NCBI GenBank assembly: GCA_037355855.1
Contig: CM074759.1
Span: 5,456,001-5,520,000 of the forward strand
Length of the DNA: 64,000 nt
Reading direction: 5' to 3'
DNA from: Pseudo-nitzschia pungens
Lineage: Eukaryota; Bacillariophyta; Bacillariophyceae; Bacillariales; Bacillariaceae
In this document: one piece after another, positions 1-11,062 of the stretch
Layout of the letters: every line of letters starts with the position of its first letter
Position numbering within the stretch: position 1 is the stretch's first letter
Position numbers and translations under genes: made by a program
The notes under the pieces: model-generated
What the model was told of the DNA's origin: nothing
The model's database searches: none
Seen by the model: only the letters and a program-made list of their open reading frames with translations

Positions 1-175
1 ATGCCCTCCCCTTTCGATCGATTCCGATGTACCTCTAGGGAAGTACCTTGTAGTAACTGAGTGTATGCAATAGAGACTGAACAGTATCTTTTGTAGTCTC
101 ACTATTTGCCAGGACTTTACGTGCTATTGTTGTTAGGACTTTCCCCTATTTGCTGACGAGCAATATCAACGCAAA
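1..175. repeat. Dispersed repeat, copy 1
   Basis: This stretch resembles 42213-42462: both open with the same ATGCCCTCC block and share the segment about an ACCTCTAGG-GAGTACCTTGTAGTA core and the later CTCAC-ATTTGCCAG segment. The second copy is longer, with extra sequence before the shared ATATCAACGCA end. No coding potential is seen and the left limit is cut by the window edge. It abuts the 3' end of the LINE-like remnant on the minus strand. Confidence 0.6.
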
Positions 176-1530
176 CCATCACAGACAGCGCTGGCAGTTC
201 CACTCTGAATGGCATCAGCAAGAGCCTGACAACCATCTTGTGGGAGGGAAAACTTGTGGGGAAGCACTCTTGGAGACTCACAGAGAGTATCAAAGGCATC
301 CTCAGTGGAGGCTGGAAGACTTTCTAATGGGTTGTACTTCAGAGAATCCACTTCAGGAAGTGCAGAGGCAAAAGCAGAGGAACCAACCACACAAACAACT
401 TGGCCACGGGTCACAGGAGAGACAAGCACATCTGCACAGGCTGGCTTACCAGGAAGAACTGCATAGGAAAACCTGTATGTGCCCCTACCTTGGGAGGTGC
501 CCACCATCCAACCCGTAGAACATTTGGAGAATAATCTGTTGGTAGAGGGAGACAAAAACCAAGGCCAAAGAGAAGCTATCCGGGGAGAGAGCCAATGCCC
601 AAGGTGACATGAGGCGCAAAGAGCTCTAGCTGAAGGGGATGGACAAGGGGGAAGAAAGCATGTCTGAAGAGCCTTAGTCCACAGATGCTGTGCTGCTGGA
701 GGCCAAGGTGGGGGACATCTAGGCCAGTCAAGATGATCTCTCAAGTGGTTGGAAGACTACAACTGGAAGGCCATATGAGAGAGCTGTCTGCCATCTGGAG
801 TGCAGAGATCAGCAAGGGAGACAGCCTTGAGAGACATCCTAATGAGATTCAAGAGGGAAAGGTCAGCACCCCGGAAACCAGTAGTGACAAAGGTTTGCAC
901 CATGAGGTAGCAATCATTGGAGCACAGCAGGGGAAGGTCTGGGAAGTCTTCAACCAAGCTCACAGGGTGCAGAGAAAAGAATTTCCACACATGCCTATAC
1001 AAGGGGTAACTTAAGAAGCATAGGGATGGTATGGTGTGACACCAAGATGGAGAGGGATACCCAGTTCAATCCTGAGAACTTCAGCAGTCAGCCTGAGAAT
1101 CTTGCCAGTCTGGGATGACCTGACAGATTCCTGGAAGAGGGTTGCAATGTGGCTGAACTCCTAGAGAAGAAATGGATGAATGAATACAAAGCCTTCATAC
1201 AGAGATGGACCGAAGAATACTGGTCTGGGGAAGTTCCAGGACATCCCAGCCATATTCAACACTGGGACAAGGGCTGGATGAAGAATCTTAGTCCAGATAG
1301 CAGCATCAAGCTGAGTGACAGGCATGGGATATTCAACAGACTTCATGAAAGAATACTTGAAGGTGTAGAGGGAGGCCCTCTTCTCACACTTGGAAGCCTT
1401 GAGTTGAGACCCAAAAGACTTAGACTGGGTCTTCATGTGAGCAATCAGGGCATCCTCATTGCCATCCATGGAAATAAAAACACCAAGGGTTTTGTCAGCA
1501 TGGTCAACCTCAAAGCAATCCAGGGTAGCA
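120..1530 (-). pseudogene. LINE-like reverse transcriptase remnant, C-terminal half
   Basis: Reading the minus strand from 1530 to about 166 through several frames gives blocks typical of a diatom reverse-transcriptase ORF after the catalytic palm. They include a thumb-like stretch with LDAAIWTKILHPAL and a later MSWNFPRPVFFGPSLYEG (about 1469-1161), a segment with NDCYLMVQ and LSLADLCTPDG-like spacing (about 1002-757), and a final block ending AVCDGL where related ORFs read V-S-D-G-S (about 744-166). Frameshifts and stops separate the blocks, so it is a dead copy. It continues upstream at 7362-7790, because gypsy element A has inserted between the two halves. Assignment to a LINE-like family rests on the similar copy at 12305-13542, whose 3' end carries an ATT-repeat tail. 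Confidence 0.6.
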
Positions 1531-1535
1531 TGAGC

Positions 1536-1722
1536 TGCCGTGCACCAGAACAGTCACGAGCCCACTTGTGATTAAAGTGTGATTAAGAATTAGCGAGTCT
1601 CCGTATCGCTGAATTACAAGGGGACTCACAACTGTCGGAAGCAATAGCAATAGACTAATTGATAGAGCTCACAATTTGCATATCACTACTATTCTAATCA
1701 CTAGTAGACCCGGGGTATGGCA
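1536..1722 (+). repeat. 5' LTR of element A
   Basis: The 187-bp repeat begins TGCC and ends GGCA, pairs with 7170-7356, and is preceded by the TSD copy TGAGC. Confidence 0.93.
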
Positions 1723-1736
1723 TGATTTTAAAATCA
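1723..1736. promoter_or_regulatory. Perfect 14-bp palindrome at the primer-binding position of element A
   Basis: TGATTTTAAAATCA starts at the first base after the 5' LTR and equals its own reverse complement. The same palindrome abuts the 5' LTR in copies B (22620-22633), D (35034-35047) and E (50969-50982). A tRNA-primed element would normally show TGG at this position, and none is present. Its function is unknown; priming or RNA dimerisation is a guess. Confidence 0.6.
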
Positions 1737-2459
1737 AGCTGAGCGCTGAAGACCATGAGCAGAAACAACCGATCAACCGACCGAAAAGGGACCGGCAACG
1801 GAAACTGCCAAAAATGGAGGCGCATAGAAGCAAACAGGGAGAAGGACATCCGGTGTCTGCAGCACTAAGGAATACCAACCCCAGCAACAGTTGGCTCCAT
1901 TACAGGGAGCAACTGGAGCAACAGAGACACCTAAGGACCTAAACAGGACCATGGTCGACAACAGAAATAATCGAACAAAAATAATGAGTGTCGAAAAAGA
2001 GACACATAATCCAGTGAGTGGACTAATTGGACCAACACTGAGTGGATGGACAGACCGAAGAGGGGACGCCAACCAAAACCAGAACATACAAATATCCGTA
2101 GAGGTATATAACGAATACCGGAACACCACTAAATCCCACGGGAAACGGGAAGTGGGACCGGCCCGGTGATTGCTTAATAGGGAAGCAACGCCAGAGAACC
2201 ACGGGAATCGAATCCCACAAAACAAAAACAGAAACAACTCCGGAGAAGCACAGGATTCCCGGGAGATAAAGAGAGAAACAACTCCCACCATCACGATGGT
2301 TGAGAGCAAAATCAGTTACAACACGAGTTATCGCGTGGAAACTAAATTCAGAAGCAAAAACTGGAGCAATCACTCCTGCTCATTTCCACACTAAAATTAG
2401 CAGATGATAAAAATAACGGAACTAAACTAAATTAAATAAAAGAAACTGATTAACCAACC

Positions 2460-3865
2460 ATGGCATCTAAAGGAACCAAACAGAAACCCTTTAACTTCAC
2501 ACGCGAGGATTGGCCAGAAGACGCCACCACCGTGAAAATGAGTATCGACTCAGAAAAAGGAGGGGTAGCCTTCAGTGACTATCTGAAGGTACTCACCAGC
2601 ACTGAAAGACCGGAACTCTTTATCATCTGGAAAAGAGACTTTGACCAGAAAGTTGCTGGCAATGACAAACTCCAAGGAGACCAAAAACTGGACGTCCTCC
2701 AAAGGATCCTCTCCAACGAGGCACTCTCCATTGTCCAAATGACTCTGGGCCGGTCCTACTACGCCGAACCAGGTCACAAAACACACAACAATAAACTGGT
2801 CCAAAAGAGGATCCAAACGGTCGAAACAACCAAACCACCAACAACAGCAGCTCCCTCTGGAACACCCAAGGAGCCGGTCGAAGGGGACACTACCCCCAGG
2901 ACCGACAAAACCAAACCGACTGCTACGGCAAAATCGGATGAGGAAACAGAGTCCGAGGACCTCGGCACTCCAATCCCCAAAAAGAAGGTACCCGATGCCC
3001 TCACAAAGTACTACCAATCCGAGGAGTACAAGAAGGATGTCATCGAGGAATGCATGTACGCCCTCAAACTAAAAGTCTTTGGCAATGACATGAACGGGAA
3101 ACGCTCCTACATCCTCCTCCGCCGCTTTATGCGGGGGATGCGAGTCGACATGAAACACGGCATCCAAGCCTGGGCCAACCGAATGGCCGAACTCCAAAGC
3201 TACCTACCGGAATGCCTCTGGGAAAGTGGCGCCACCACAGGAATGGCACCCTCCAGCTTCACTCAGGACGAGATGAAGGAAATTCTGGACACCAGCTTGA
3301 CCCACACCCAGAGGGACAAACTGGAACATATTGGATGGGACGTCTTTGCCCATTCCTTCAACACCACCATCGACAAGCTCGAAAACTTGGAAACCACCAT
3401 TCGAAACGAGGAAGAACGCTGCAAACGGATCACCGAACTGGAAAAACAGAACAGTGGCGCCAAGAAACACTCCAAGGCCACTTCTGGGGGAGGAACTGGA
3501 AAGTCTCCCAACAAAAAGAAGCGCCCAATGGACAACAACAAGCAACTATGCAAAACTTGTGGCAAGACCCACGCCGGCAAATGCTGGAAACGAGCCGGAG
3601 GACCCCCAAGAAGGGGAAATTTGACCGGGAAACCATCAATTTGCTCAAGGAGCATTTTGTTGCCAAAGAAGACTCAGACAATGAGCAACACTCCAAACCC
3701 CACTGGGGAAGGAACCTCTCCAACCACGAGTACTCCTATGTGCTGGCCACGGCCCAAGCCGACCATGAAGTCTCCGACGATGAGATTGATATCTCCGAGA
3801 GGGAACTCAAAGAGTACAGGAGAAAGTACAGAAAAACCTTCAAGAAGAAAGGATCCCACAACTGA
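2460..3865 (+). pseudogene. Gag of element A, frameshifted
   Basis: This is the capsid/nucleocapsid polyprotein of the gypsy lineage, closely matching the intact 468-residue Gag of copy B. The start MASKGTKQKP is shared with B. Residues about 120-180 are a Thr/Pro/Lys-rich linker. A zinc-knuckle variant with spacing C-x2-C-x3-H-x3-C (CKTCGKTHAGKC) lies near residue 365. One C is missing from the C run at about 3601-3606, so the original frame runs on to 3899 with an unrelated tail while the true C-terminus (VAKEDSDNEQHSKPHW, ending KKKGSHN) continues one frame over to the stop at 3863-3865. That stop is a UGA directly followed by the pol ATG. Confidence 0.88.
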
Positions 3866-6800
3866 ATGGTCGACGCCATCCACACCGGACCACGCGTAAT
3901 CAACCAATTTGCAGACGTTTGTGTGGAGGTGCTGGACCACAAGGGAAGGGGGAGGATGCTCCGGGGTCTACTGGACTCAGGTTGCTCCAAGTCAATAATT
4001 CTGAAGCACTTTGTCGACCGAAGTCAACTTACGAACCAGGACCAACGATCTGTTACCTATAATACCTATGGGGGCAAATTCCGAACAAAGTCTTCGGCTT
4101 CAGTGGGACTAAGGCTGATAGAATTTTCAAATTCTAAGACCATCAAATGGACCTTCCAAGTGGATGAGTACCATCACCACGAGGAGGTGCCCTATGATAT
4201 GATCATAGGATCCGACCTGATGGCACAAATGGGACTGGATATCAAATACAGCTCCCAAACAATCACATGGCAGGGTGACTCCATCCCCATGAAGGGAATG
4301 GGGGAGCTCTCTGACCCGGACAAATGTGAGGCAGTATTCTTCGCCAACACACAGAGTCCAATCCTCCAACAGGAGGAAGAGAGGCAAGCCAAAATTCTGG
4401 ACGCAGACTACTCCAAAGTTGATATCGACGCTATGGTCGATGACCTGGAGATCACAGACAAGTCCAAGGAGGCCTTGAAACAAACACTAAAGAAATTCCC
4501 GACACTCTTTGGAGGAGGCCTGGGATTACTCAAAAATATCGATCCGGTATCCATTGAACTCCAACCAGGGGTTAAACCGGTCAGGCAGTGGTACTACTCG
4601 GTGCCCCATGCCTTTGAACAAGCACTCCGGAAGGAAATCAACAGGCTCTGTGATATTGGAGTCCTGGAGAAACTTCCACATGATGATGACTCCCCGTGGG
4701 CATCTCCTACTTTTTGTCAACCTAAGAAAACCGGGGACATCTGAGTGCTAACTGACTTTCGAAAGATGAATGCAGCAATTCAAAGAAAGCCGTTTCCGCT
4801 ACCACGAATAGGGGAAACCATCCAAAGACTACAAAAATTCAAGTCCGCTACGGCACTGGACTTATCTCAAGGTTACTACACCATCCCCATCTGCAAGGAG
4901 AGCCAAAAGATTTGCTCTACCATCTTGCCATGGGGGAAGTATGCCTACAAGAGATTGGCTATGGGGATTGCATGCGCACCGGATATCTTCCAGTCCGTCA
5001 TGATGAACCTACTCGGCGACCTGGACTATGTCCTTGTCTACATCGATGATATCTTAATCATCCAACGCGAGGGGGAATCTGAACAGGATCACCTCCACAA
5101 AATCGATCAAGTCCTCCAGAGACTGGATGGTGCTGGCTTTCGGGCCAACCTCAGAAAATCCTTCTTCATGCAAAAAGAAGTGGAATATCTGGGATTTCTA
5201 TTAACAACAGAGGGCATCCAACCCCAGCCAAAGAAGCTGGAGGCGATGAAGCGTCTGGAAGCCCCCAAGAACACCAAGCAACTCAAGATGTTCCTTGGAA
5301 TGGTCAACTTCTACAGGGACATGTGGAAGCGCCGCTCGCACATCCTCGCCCTGCCCAACAAACTGGCAGGGAAAAAGGGAAAAACAAACTGGTACTGGGG
5401 TCCAGCAGAGCAGACAGCTTTCATGGAGGCAAAGAGGATGCTCGCAGATGAAGCAAAGCTAGCATTCCCAGATTTTACAAAACCATTTCATCTCTACTCA
5501 GACGCCAGTGACAGACAGCTGGGAGCAACTGTATGCCAAGATGGGAAACCACTTGGATTCTACACCCGGAAGCTGAACTCAGCACAACTCAACTACACCG
5601 TGGGAGAAAAGGAACTCCTGGGCATAGTCGAAGGCTTAAAAGCATTTGAAGGAATCCTGCGAGGCCAGGATGTAACCATTCACACGGATCACCTGAACCT
5701 ATTGTATCAGCAGATGCCGACCCAAAGAATGGTCCGGTGGAGACTCCTTATGGAGGAGTTCCACCCGGTAGTCAAGCATGTTGCTGGCAAAGAAAATGAT
5801 GCAGCAGATGCGCTGTCCCAACTGGACATTACAGATGATCCAGCGGATACAGTGGAGTGGCTACCACCAAATAAGCCCCTCACCTATGCAGACGAGGAAG
5901 CGCACCTCCGGCAACTCCTATTCCCACTTGCGGAAGAATCGCCGGAAGAATTCCAGGGCAATAGTGCATTCCCACTTGCCCCGGACATGATTCAGTTCTA
6001 CCAACAGAAGGACACAAAAATCATGAGTGGTCTGGAGAAAGACAAAGGCCTAACCACCAAAAATGTGGAAGGGTTCAGTCTCATCCATAAAGAAGGCAAG
6101 ATCCTGATTCCCGACAAACTCAAACAACGAGTAATGGAGTGGTACCACACAATGTTGGTCCATCCCGGAGAAAAGAGAATGGAACAAAGCATACGCTCAG
6201 TATTCACATGGAAAGGCCTGAGGAAGGATGTCCAGGACCTCTGTAAACACTGTCACACGTGCCAGATGTTTAAGAAAAGTGGCCGGAAGAAGTACAGACT
6301 ACTACCGGAGAAAGCAGCTGAGGTCACCAAGTGGCAGAGGGTCAATGTGGACCTCTGGGGACCTGCAACTGCCCACAATAAAAACGGTAAAGACTACCAA
6401 ATCCATGTCCTCACCATGGTGGATCCAGTGACTGGATGGTTTGAACTGGCTCACCTGAAGGACTCCCCAAATGCAGCAGAAACTCAACAATTGTTGGACA
6501 GTACCTGGCTAGCAAGATATCCGCGCCCAAAGGAAATTGGCTTTGATGGCGGGAGTGAGTTCAAAGCAGAGTTCCAAGAGCTCTGTGAGAACATAGGGAT
6601 GAAGAGGAAGCCCAGTGGGGCTTGGAATCCGCAATCCAACTCAGTGTTGGAAAGGATCCACCAGGTATTAAAGGATTGTTTGCTATCCTTCAACCTGGAG
6701 AACAGGGACCTCCACGAGAAGGACCCCTTTGAGGAATTCACCACCAAGGCAGCATACGCCATCAGAAGCGCCATCCACACCACCCTGGGGTACTCCCCAG

Positions 6801-7138
6801 CGCAACTGGTGTTTGGAAGGGACATGTTCATGCCTGTGAATTTCCCAGTGGATTGGGAAGCAATCCAAACAAGGAAGCAGAAGAGCATCCACAAGAGCAA
6901 CATCCGGGACAACCAAAAGAGGATCCCCCACGTCTATAAGGAAGGAGACTATGTCACCCTGGAAAGGAAGGGCATTATCCCAAAACTATCCTTCCCCCGG
7001 CAGGGACCTTACAAGGTGCTCAAGGCCCATGACAATGGAACTGTAACTATTGAAACTGCTCCCTTTGTAACTGATCGGGTTAACATTAGGAGAGTACACC
7101 TCTATTATTGCAGGAATAGCACTGAATCAAACAAGTAA
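3866..7138 (+). pseudogene. Pol of element A (PR-RT-RH-IN) with an in-frame stop
   Basis: The ORF spans about 1090 codons. The order is: protease with LLDSGCSKS near residue 37; reverse transcriptase with the catalytic box YIDD near residue 391; RNase H with SDASD near 545 and HTDH later; integrase with an HHCC zinc-binding region near 760-800; integrase catalytic residues in VDLWGP, FDGGSEF and NSVLERIH (near 828, 893 and 929); and a terminal GPY module with QGPYKVLKA. A TGA at 4742-4744 replaces the Arg codon found at this point in copies B and D, between the protease and the RT core. The frame is otherwise open. Pol starts immediately after the gag stop and in the same frame. Confidence 0.92.
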
Positions 7139-7169
7139 CCAATTGTGACAGTACTACCATGGAGGAGCA

Positions 7170-7356
7170 TGCCGTGCACCAGAACAGTCACAAGCCCACT
7201 CGTGATTAAAGTGTGATTAAGAATTAGCAAGTCTCCGTATCGCTGAATTACAAGGGGACTCGCAACTGTCGGAAGCAATAGCAATAGACTAATTGATAGA
7301 GCTCACAATTTGCATATCACTACTATTCTAATCACTAGTAGACCCGGGGTATGGCA
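7170..7356 (+). repeat. 3' LTR of element A
   Basis: This is the second 187-bp copy, preceded by a short purine tract GGAGGAGCA that fits a polypurine tract, and followed by the TSD TGAGC. Confidence 0.93.
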
Positions 7357-7361
7357 TGAGC

Positions 7362-7790
7362 GCCATGTTTGTCAGCAACAGTAAAATCACCTGGCATGTC
7401 AGCAATGGAGCAATAATCCCAACCAGAGCTAGTCCATTTGAAATCAATCAAATAACAGAAGGATTTGGCAGGTTCAATGCCACCTCCCGTACCTCCTGAT
7501 GGCAATGATGCCACCTGCCCTGCTTTTTCTATCAGGTAAGTCAGCAGATTTGTGACCATGCCAAAACCCCTTCCCATCAGGCCCCCTATGCCAGCAACAT
7601 TTTCTCCCACACCAGCTCCCTTGACCACACCAGTGAGCGATGTGCCTTTACCCACTCTGAAATCCATTATTACTGGATTAACCCACAATCCCCCTATGAT
7701 CTATCCTCTATTCCACCCCAAAAAAAATTCCGCCTGGCCTACCCCTGCTGATCTGTTGGTCACCACCCCCAGATAAGATGGCTGGAAGGT
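7362..7790 (-). pseudogene. LINE-like reverse transcriptase remnant, upstream half
   Basis: The minus strand from about 7688 encodes a degenerate stretch containing LIEKAGQVASLPSGGTGGGI followed by EPAKSFCYLIDFKW. This matches the conserved reverse-transcriptase block with a GG-alnp-KCfwy pattern in this diatom ORF type. The reading then continues across element A into 1530 and below. Upstream of about 7700 recognisable similarity fades. Frameshifts and stops show it is dead. Confidence 0.55.
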
Positions 7791-8566
7791 GTTTTGATCC
7801 CAGTCCACACAGCACACTCCCAACACAGCTGATGCAGCTCAACCAGATAGCGGCAGAGGGTGATGCACCTTTGCACTGCTACTAGCATGGGACTTAAGCC
7901 CTGCTGTATGCAATCACAAATGTGATCACATTTTCTCTAGCTACTAGCCAACCAACCTATGTCTATTAGTAGTTAATATTTAGACATTGGACCCCAGGTC
8001 CCATAGTAGCCCTAGGAGGGTTGATCCACGAGCAACACGAGAGACCGGTAACCTTAACCTTAGTTGCTTTCCAGGCGAGACGGTGCCCTGGAATTGGGCG
8101 TAGCAGATTCTAAGAATATTTCAATCTGAAGTTTTTTCAAGCGTTAAGTTTCTGTTGAACGATGTTTTTTGTAGTTAGCAGAAAATAATATTGCCTTCTC
8201 TGTAGATAGATCCAAACGCATTGTGTACATTACGAAACTTGAATCTTTGGTCACTGGATTCGCGCCGCGCACTGATGACGACAGTTTTTGTCCTGGAACG
8301 TACAGCTATCCGTTTAGAAAGTACGTACAACGGAGTGTAATTATCGTACGGCACGAGTATCTTCCTGGATTCTACGAGACAAAACTAGCGGTTAAGCCTT
8401 ACTCGTACTTGTACGGTAAGGTTACTCGTTCAACCCTCCTTTTCATTTGCGTTGTGCTCGTAGGAGAACAAACTTTGAATTCGTTACAAGGAAGACGACT
8501 ATTGTTTGCCATATCACATCCAGGTATAGAATCTCTTGAGGTTCGAATTTCCCTCAACTATCATGA
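7791..8566. other. Intergenic stretch, no supported gene
   Basis: No convincing coding or repeat structure is seen. A 126-residue ORF at 8223-8603 has no recognisable motif and overlaps the region just upstream of the next gene, where a 5' exon or promoter may lie. Confidence 0.4.
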
Positions 8567-8644
8567 CAGTGCCTCCTTCAAAGATCAGGGATACGAGGGT
8601 TAGAAACGATCCGAATAGAGGAAATCGATCGCATTAGAGACGAA

Positions 8645-10681
8645 ATGAACGTCTCTCTGGAAAAACAAAACCTGTCGTCAGACTCGAAACAGGAAATCAA
8701 TTTTACGACAAGTTTACCCTCCTCCCAAACCAAACCGTTGGTTAATGATGCCAGACAATTGCCGTATACTAATGAACACGAGACTGAAGGATACTTAAAA
8801 GATAAAATTAATTTCGTTGGCGTTACAAATACAGAGAAAAAACGATCACCGGAAAAGGCAAACAAAATCAGTGTAAAAGGTGTTGAATGTCTTTCTGACG
8901 AGAAAGGAAAAAAAGGGAAGATGCCAGGTGACTTTGATTCATTTTCGTCTATCGGACAACAACATGTTGAGAGACAGGACTTGTTTCATTCTCAGGCTTC
9001 GGTTACTTTCCCGCAATCAGAAGACGATGGAAATATGTCAGAATCGATTTCTGATTGTGTTGAACGAGAGAAGGAATTCGACGTGAGTTCCACAATGCCG
9101 AAAAAAGTGATTTGTATTGGCAATAGAGAACAACTTGACGAGAGAATAAAGGTCGGCAACAATAGTAAAGAAAAAGATGTCTTCGAAAAATCAGGAGAGA
9201 AAAGTTGGCTCGAGCCTGTGACAAATTTCAGATCTATTTCAACGAAAGGTAAAGAAACGTCTGTTTCTTTAGAGGACTTAATCAGGGGTATAGTAGGGGC
9301 GCTGAAATGTAAGCAAATGAATAAAATCAACATTGACGGTTTGCTATCAAACATCGATGACACCGTGAATCTTCTTATCAATCAAGGGAGGCTTCCTGGG
9401 AACGAAGTGAGTGGTGAATGCTCAGACTTGCAACAGATGACATTACGAAACAAGACTGCCGAACTCCTGCAAAACCTATCCACTCTTCGAGCTCGAAGTG
9501 CTGCGATGTCTCGACTAGAAATAAATATTGGCTCTCAGATGACTTCGATTCCATGTACGATACCACCCCGACCAGGACCAACCGTGACAGCCTGCGAAAG
9601 TAAATATGGAGAGAAACTTCACCGAAAAGGGAGCAAATCTGTTTTACATCATCGTATGCATAAATCAATGTCGAATTTGGCACAACTACGAGCTAGACGG
9701 GATGAAGCAGCATTTCGTATTAGGCAGCAAAGACACAAACTGACACGGATAAAAGACTATATCAATCCCTCAACAGCTCATCGAAATTTCCACGAGGAGA
9801 AAAAGAGTTCCAGTAGAGTAATAGCTGATGATAGTTGTGTTCCCTCAAGCTCATTACTTTACTACAAGTCGAAGCAAGGACCAAAACCAGAAACCCTTGC
9901 GTTTGGACTCAGTAAAAAATTTGACATGAAATCGCGTTCCGACGAGAAGTCAAATTTGATGTCTTCTAACGTAACCTCAAAAGTGGATAGAATTTTATCG
10001 ATCAACTCAGGAGAAGGGAAGTTTATTCCTCTGGAACATAGCATGGTAGATTCATCGCTGTCGTTCAATCCGAAACCAATTTCTGGTTGTAACAACTCGG
10101 CTCGGATATCGAACAATTATTCGCACCAAACAAAGGCAAAAGATCTCGCCATCATAGAAGCACCAGAGCTCGAACTACGTGATAAGCGGACGCTGCCTTC
10201 TGAAAATTATGGACGCGAACTGTCAATGAGATTTTTTCCTCCACCAGATCCATACGACCAGCCTACAGAACAAGAAAGCAGAGGTGCAGTCCCCGTTCAA
10301 AAGATATTTGATGTTCACGAGATGGTTTCAGGTATTCCTCGCTTGAAATCACCTTTGGAAGTATCAGAAATTAACAGTCGAGATTTATTGAAAAAAACCG
10401 TTCTGTCTTCCACGTCTGATGGTGATATGCAAGATTGGGAGAAAGCTGGACTAGAGAAGCTGCCTCTTGTTTTGAAATTTTCTAAATGTGAAGAAGGTGA
10501 GAGCAGAGACGAGTGCGAAGATTATGGTTCGATGACTCTGAAGGAAGCGTACGAGGCTGATAAGAACCATACATCGTCTGATGCGGAGGACACAATGTGT
10601 GATGGGGCGATTGGTCCTATCTCCCATTCACAGCATTTGAAGCACATTGTCAATATGATGGACGAATCAAGACACAAATAG
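8645..10681 (+). CDS. Unrecognised 678-residue, Ser-rich hydrophilic protein
   Basis: I do not recognise a family. The protein is strongly hydrophilic and rich in Ser, Lys, Glu and Asn, with no signal peptide or membrane segment. A basic helical stretch (SNLAQLRARRDEAAFRIRQQ) lies near residues 345-365, another helical stretch near 255-285 includes LQNLSTLRARSAAMSRL, and an acidic tail near 640-665 includes TSSDAEDTMCDG. The in-frame sequence upstream of the chosen ATG stays open to 8567 (IEEIDRIRDE just before the ATG), and AG dinucleotides there could be splice acceptors, so the true start may be further upstream in a spliced 5' exon. Base composition is like the host gene island at 43-48 kb and unlike the neighbouring transposons. 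It may be a regulatory or scaffold protein, but no function can be assigned. Confidence 0.65.
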   Translation: MNVSLEKQNLSSDSKQEINFTTSLPSSQTKPLVNDARQLPYTNEHETEGYLKDKINFVGVTNTEKKRSPEKANKISVKGVECLSDEKGKKGKMPGDFDSFSSIGQQHVERQDLFHSQASVTFPQSEDDGNMSESISDCVEREKEFDVSSTMPKKVICIGNREQLDERIKVGNNSKEKDVFEKSGEKSWLEPVTNFRSISTKGKETSVSLEDLIRGIVGALKCKQMNKINIDGLLSNIDDTVNLLINQGRLPGNEVSGECSDLQQMTLRNKTAELLQNLSTLRARSAAMSRLEINIGSQMTSIPCTIPPRPGPTVTACESKYGEKLHRKGSKSVLHHRMHKSMSNLAQLRARRDEAAFRIRQQRHKLTRIKDYINPSTAHRNFHEEKKSSSRVIADDSCVPSSSLLYYKSKQGPKPETLAFGLSKKFDMKSRSDEKSNLMSSNVTSKVDRILSINSGEGKFIPLEHSMVDSSLSFNPKPISGCNNSARISNNYSHQTKAKDLAIIEAPELELRDKRTLPSENYGRELSMRFFPPPDPYDQPTEQESRGAVPVQKIFDVHEMVSGIPRLKSPLEVSEINSRDLLKKTVLSSTSDGDMQDWEKAGLEKLPLVLKFSKCEEGESRDECEDYGSMTLKEAYEADKNHTSSDAEDTMCDGAIGPISHSQHLKHIVNMMDESRHK

Positions 10682-11062
10682 TGATGAGCAATGTAAAACT
10701 GGGGCATCCAAAAAAGCTCAATTCCAAACTTGGGAAAAAGACAGTGGTGGTAAGGCCCAGTACTTTTGTTTTTTAGCTGTTGTACATTTTCAATGAAGCT
10801 ATTCCATGAATGTCATTGTAATCGAACCAATCGTAAATGAAACAGTCATTACTTGCGGGAATGACAGTGTTGAAGGAAAATCGCATACCTTAGCGACCAT
10901 GTAACAGGTATGTGAAGGTAACATACACAACAGCCGGATTGGTGCGGTAAGTGTGTGCAGCCTATACCTTATAATTTAAGAAATCTCTTTGTTATCAACC
11001 AATTCTATTCAAACTACCCCGTTACATTGCATTATTGTCAGTAATTATGAGCCCAATCTAAC
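10682..11062. other. Intergenic stretch downstream of the 678-residue ORF
   Basis: No gene is seen. The stretch presumably contains the 3' untranslated region of the preceding gene. Confidence 0.4.

Larger units (their letters stand above)
1536..7356 (+). mobile_element. Ty3/gypsy LTR retrotransposon A (full length, defective)
   Basis: The element has two 187-bp LTRs (1536-1722 and 7170-7356), each running TGCCGTGC...GTATGGCA, and is flanked by a 5-bp target duplication TGAGC (1531-1535 and 7357-7361). The internal order gag, protease, reverse transcriptase, RNase H, integrase is that of Ty3/gypsy, and diatom elements of this class have been called GyDi. The LTRs differ at about four positions. 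Gag carries a frameshift and pol an in-frame stop, so the copy cannot encode its own full proteins. It interrupts a LINE-like ORF on the other strand. Copies B, D, E and G and a solo LTR in this window belong to the same lineage. Confidence 0.93.

Noticed and set aside
1149..1571. 140-residue plus-strand ORF as a gene
   Set aside because: It is antisense to the reverse-transcriptase remnant and runs into the LTR of element A.
8223..8603. 126-residue ORF upstream of the 678-residue gene
   Set aside because: No motif, odd composition, and it overlaps the coding-like in-frame extension of the next gene; treated as a 5' region.
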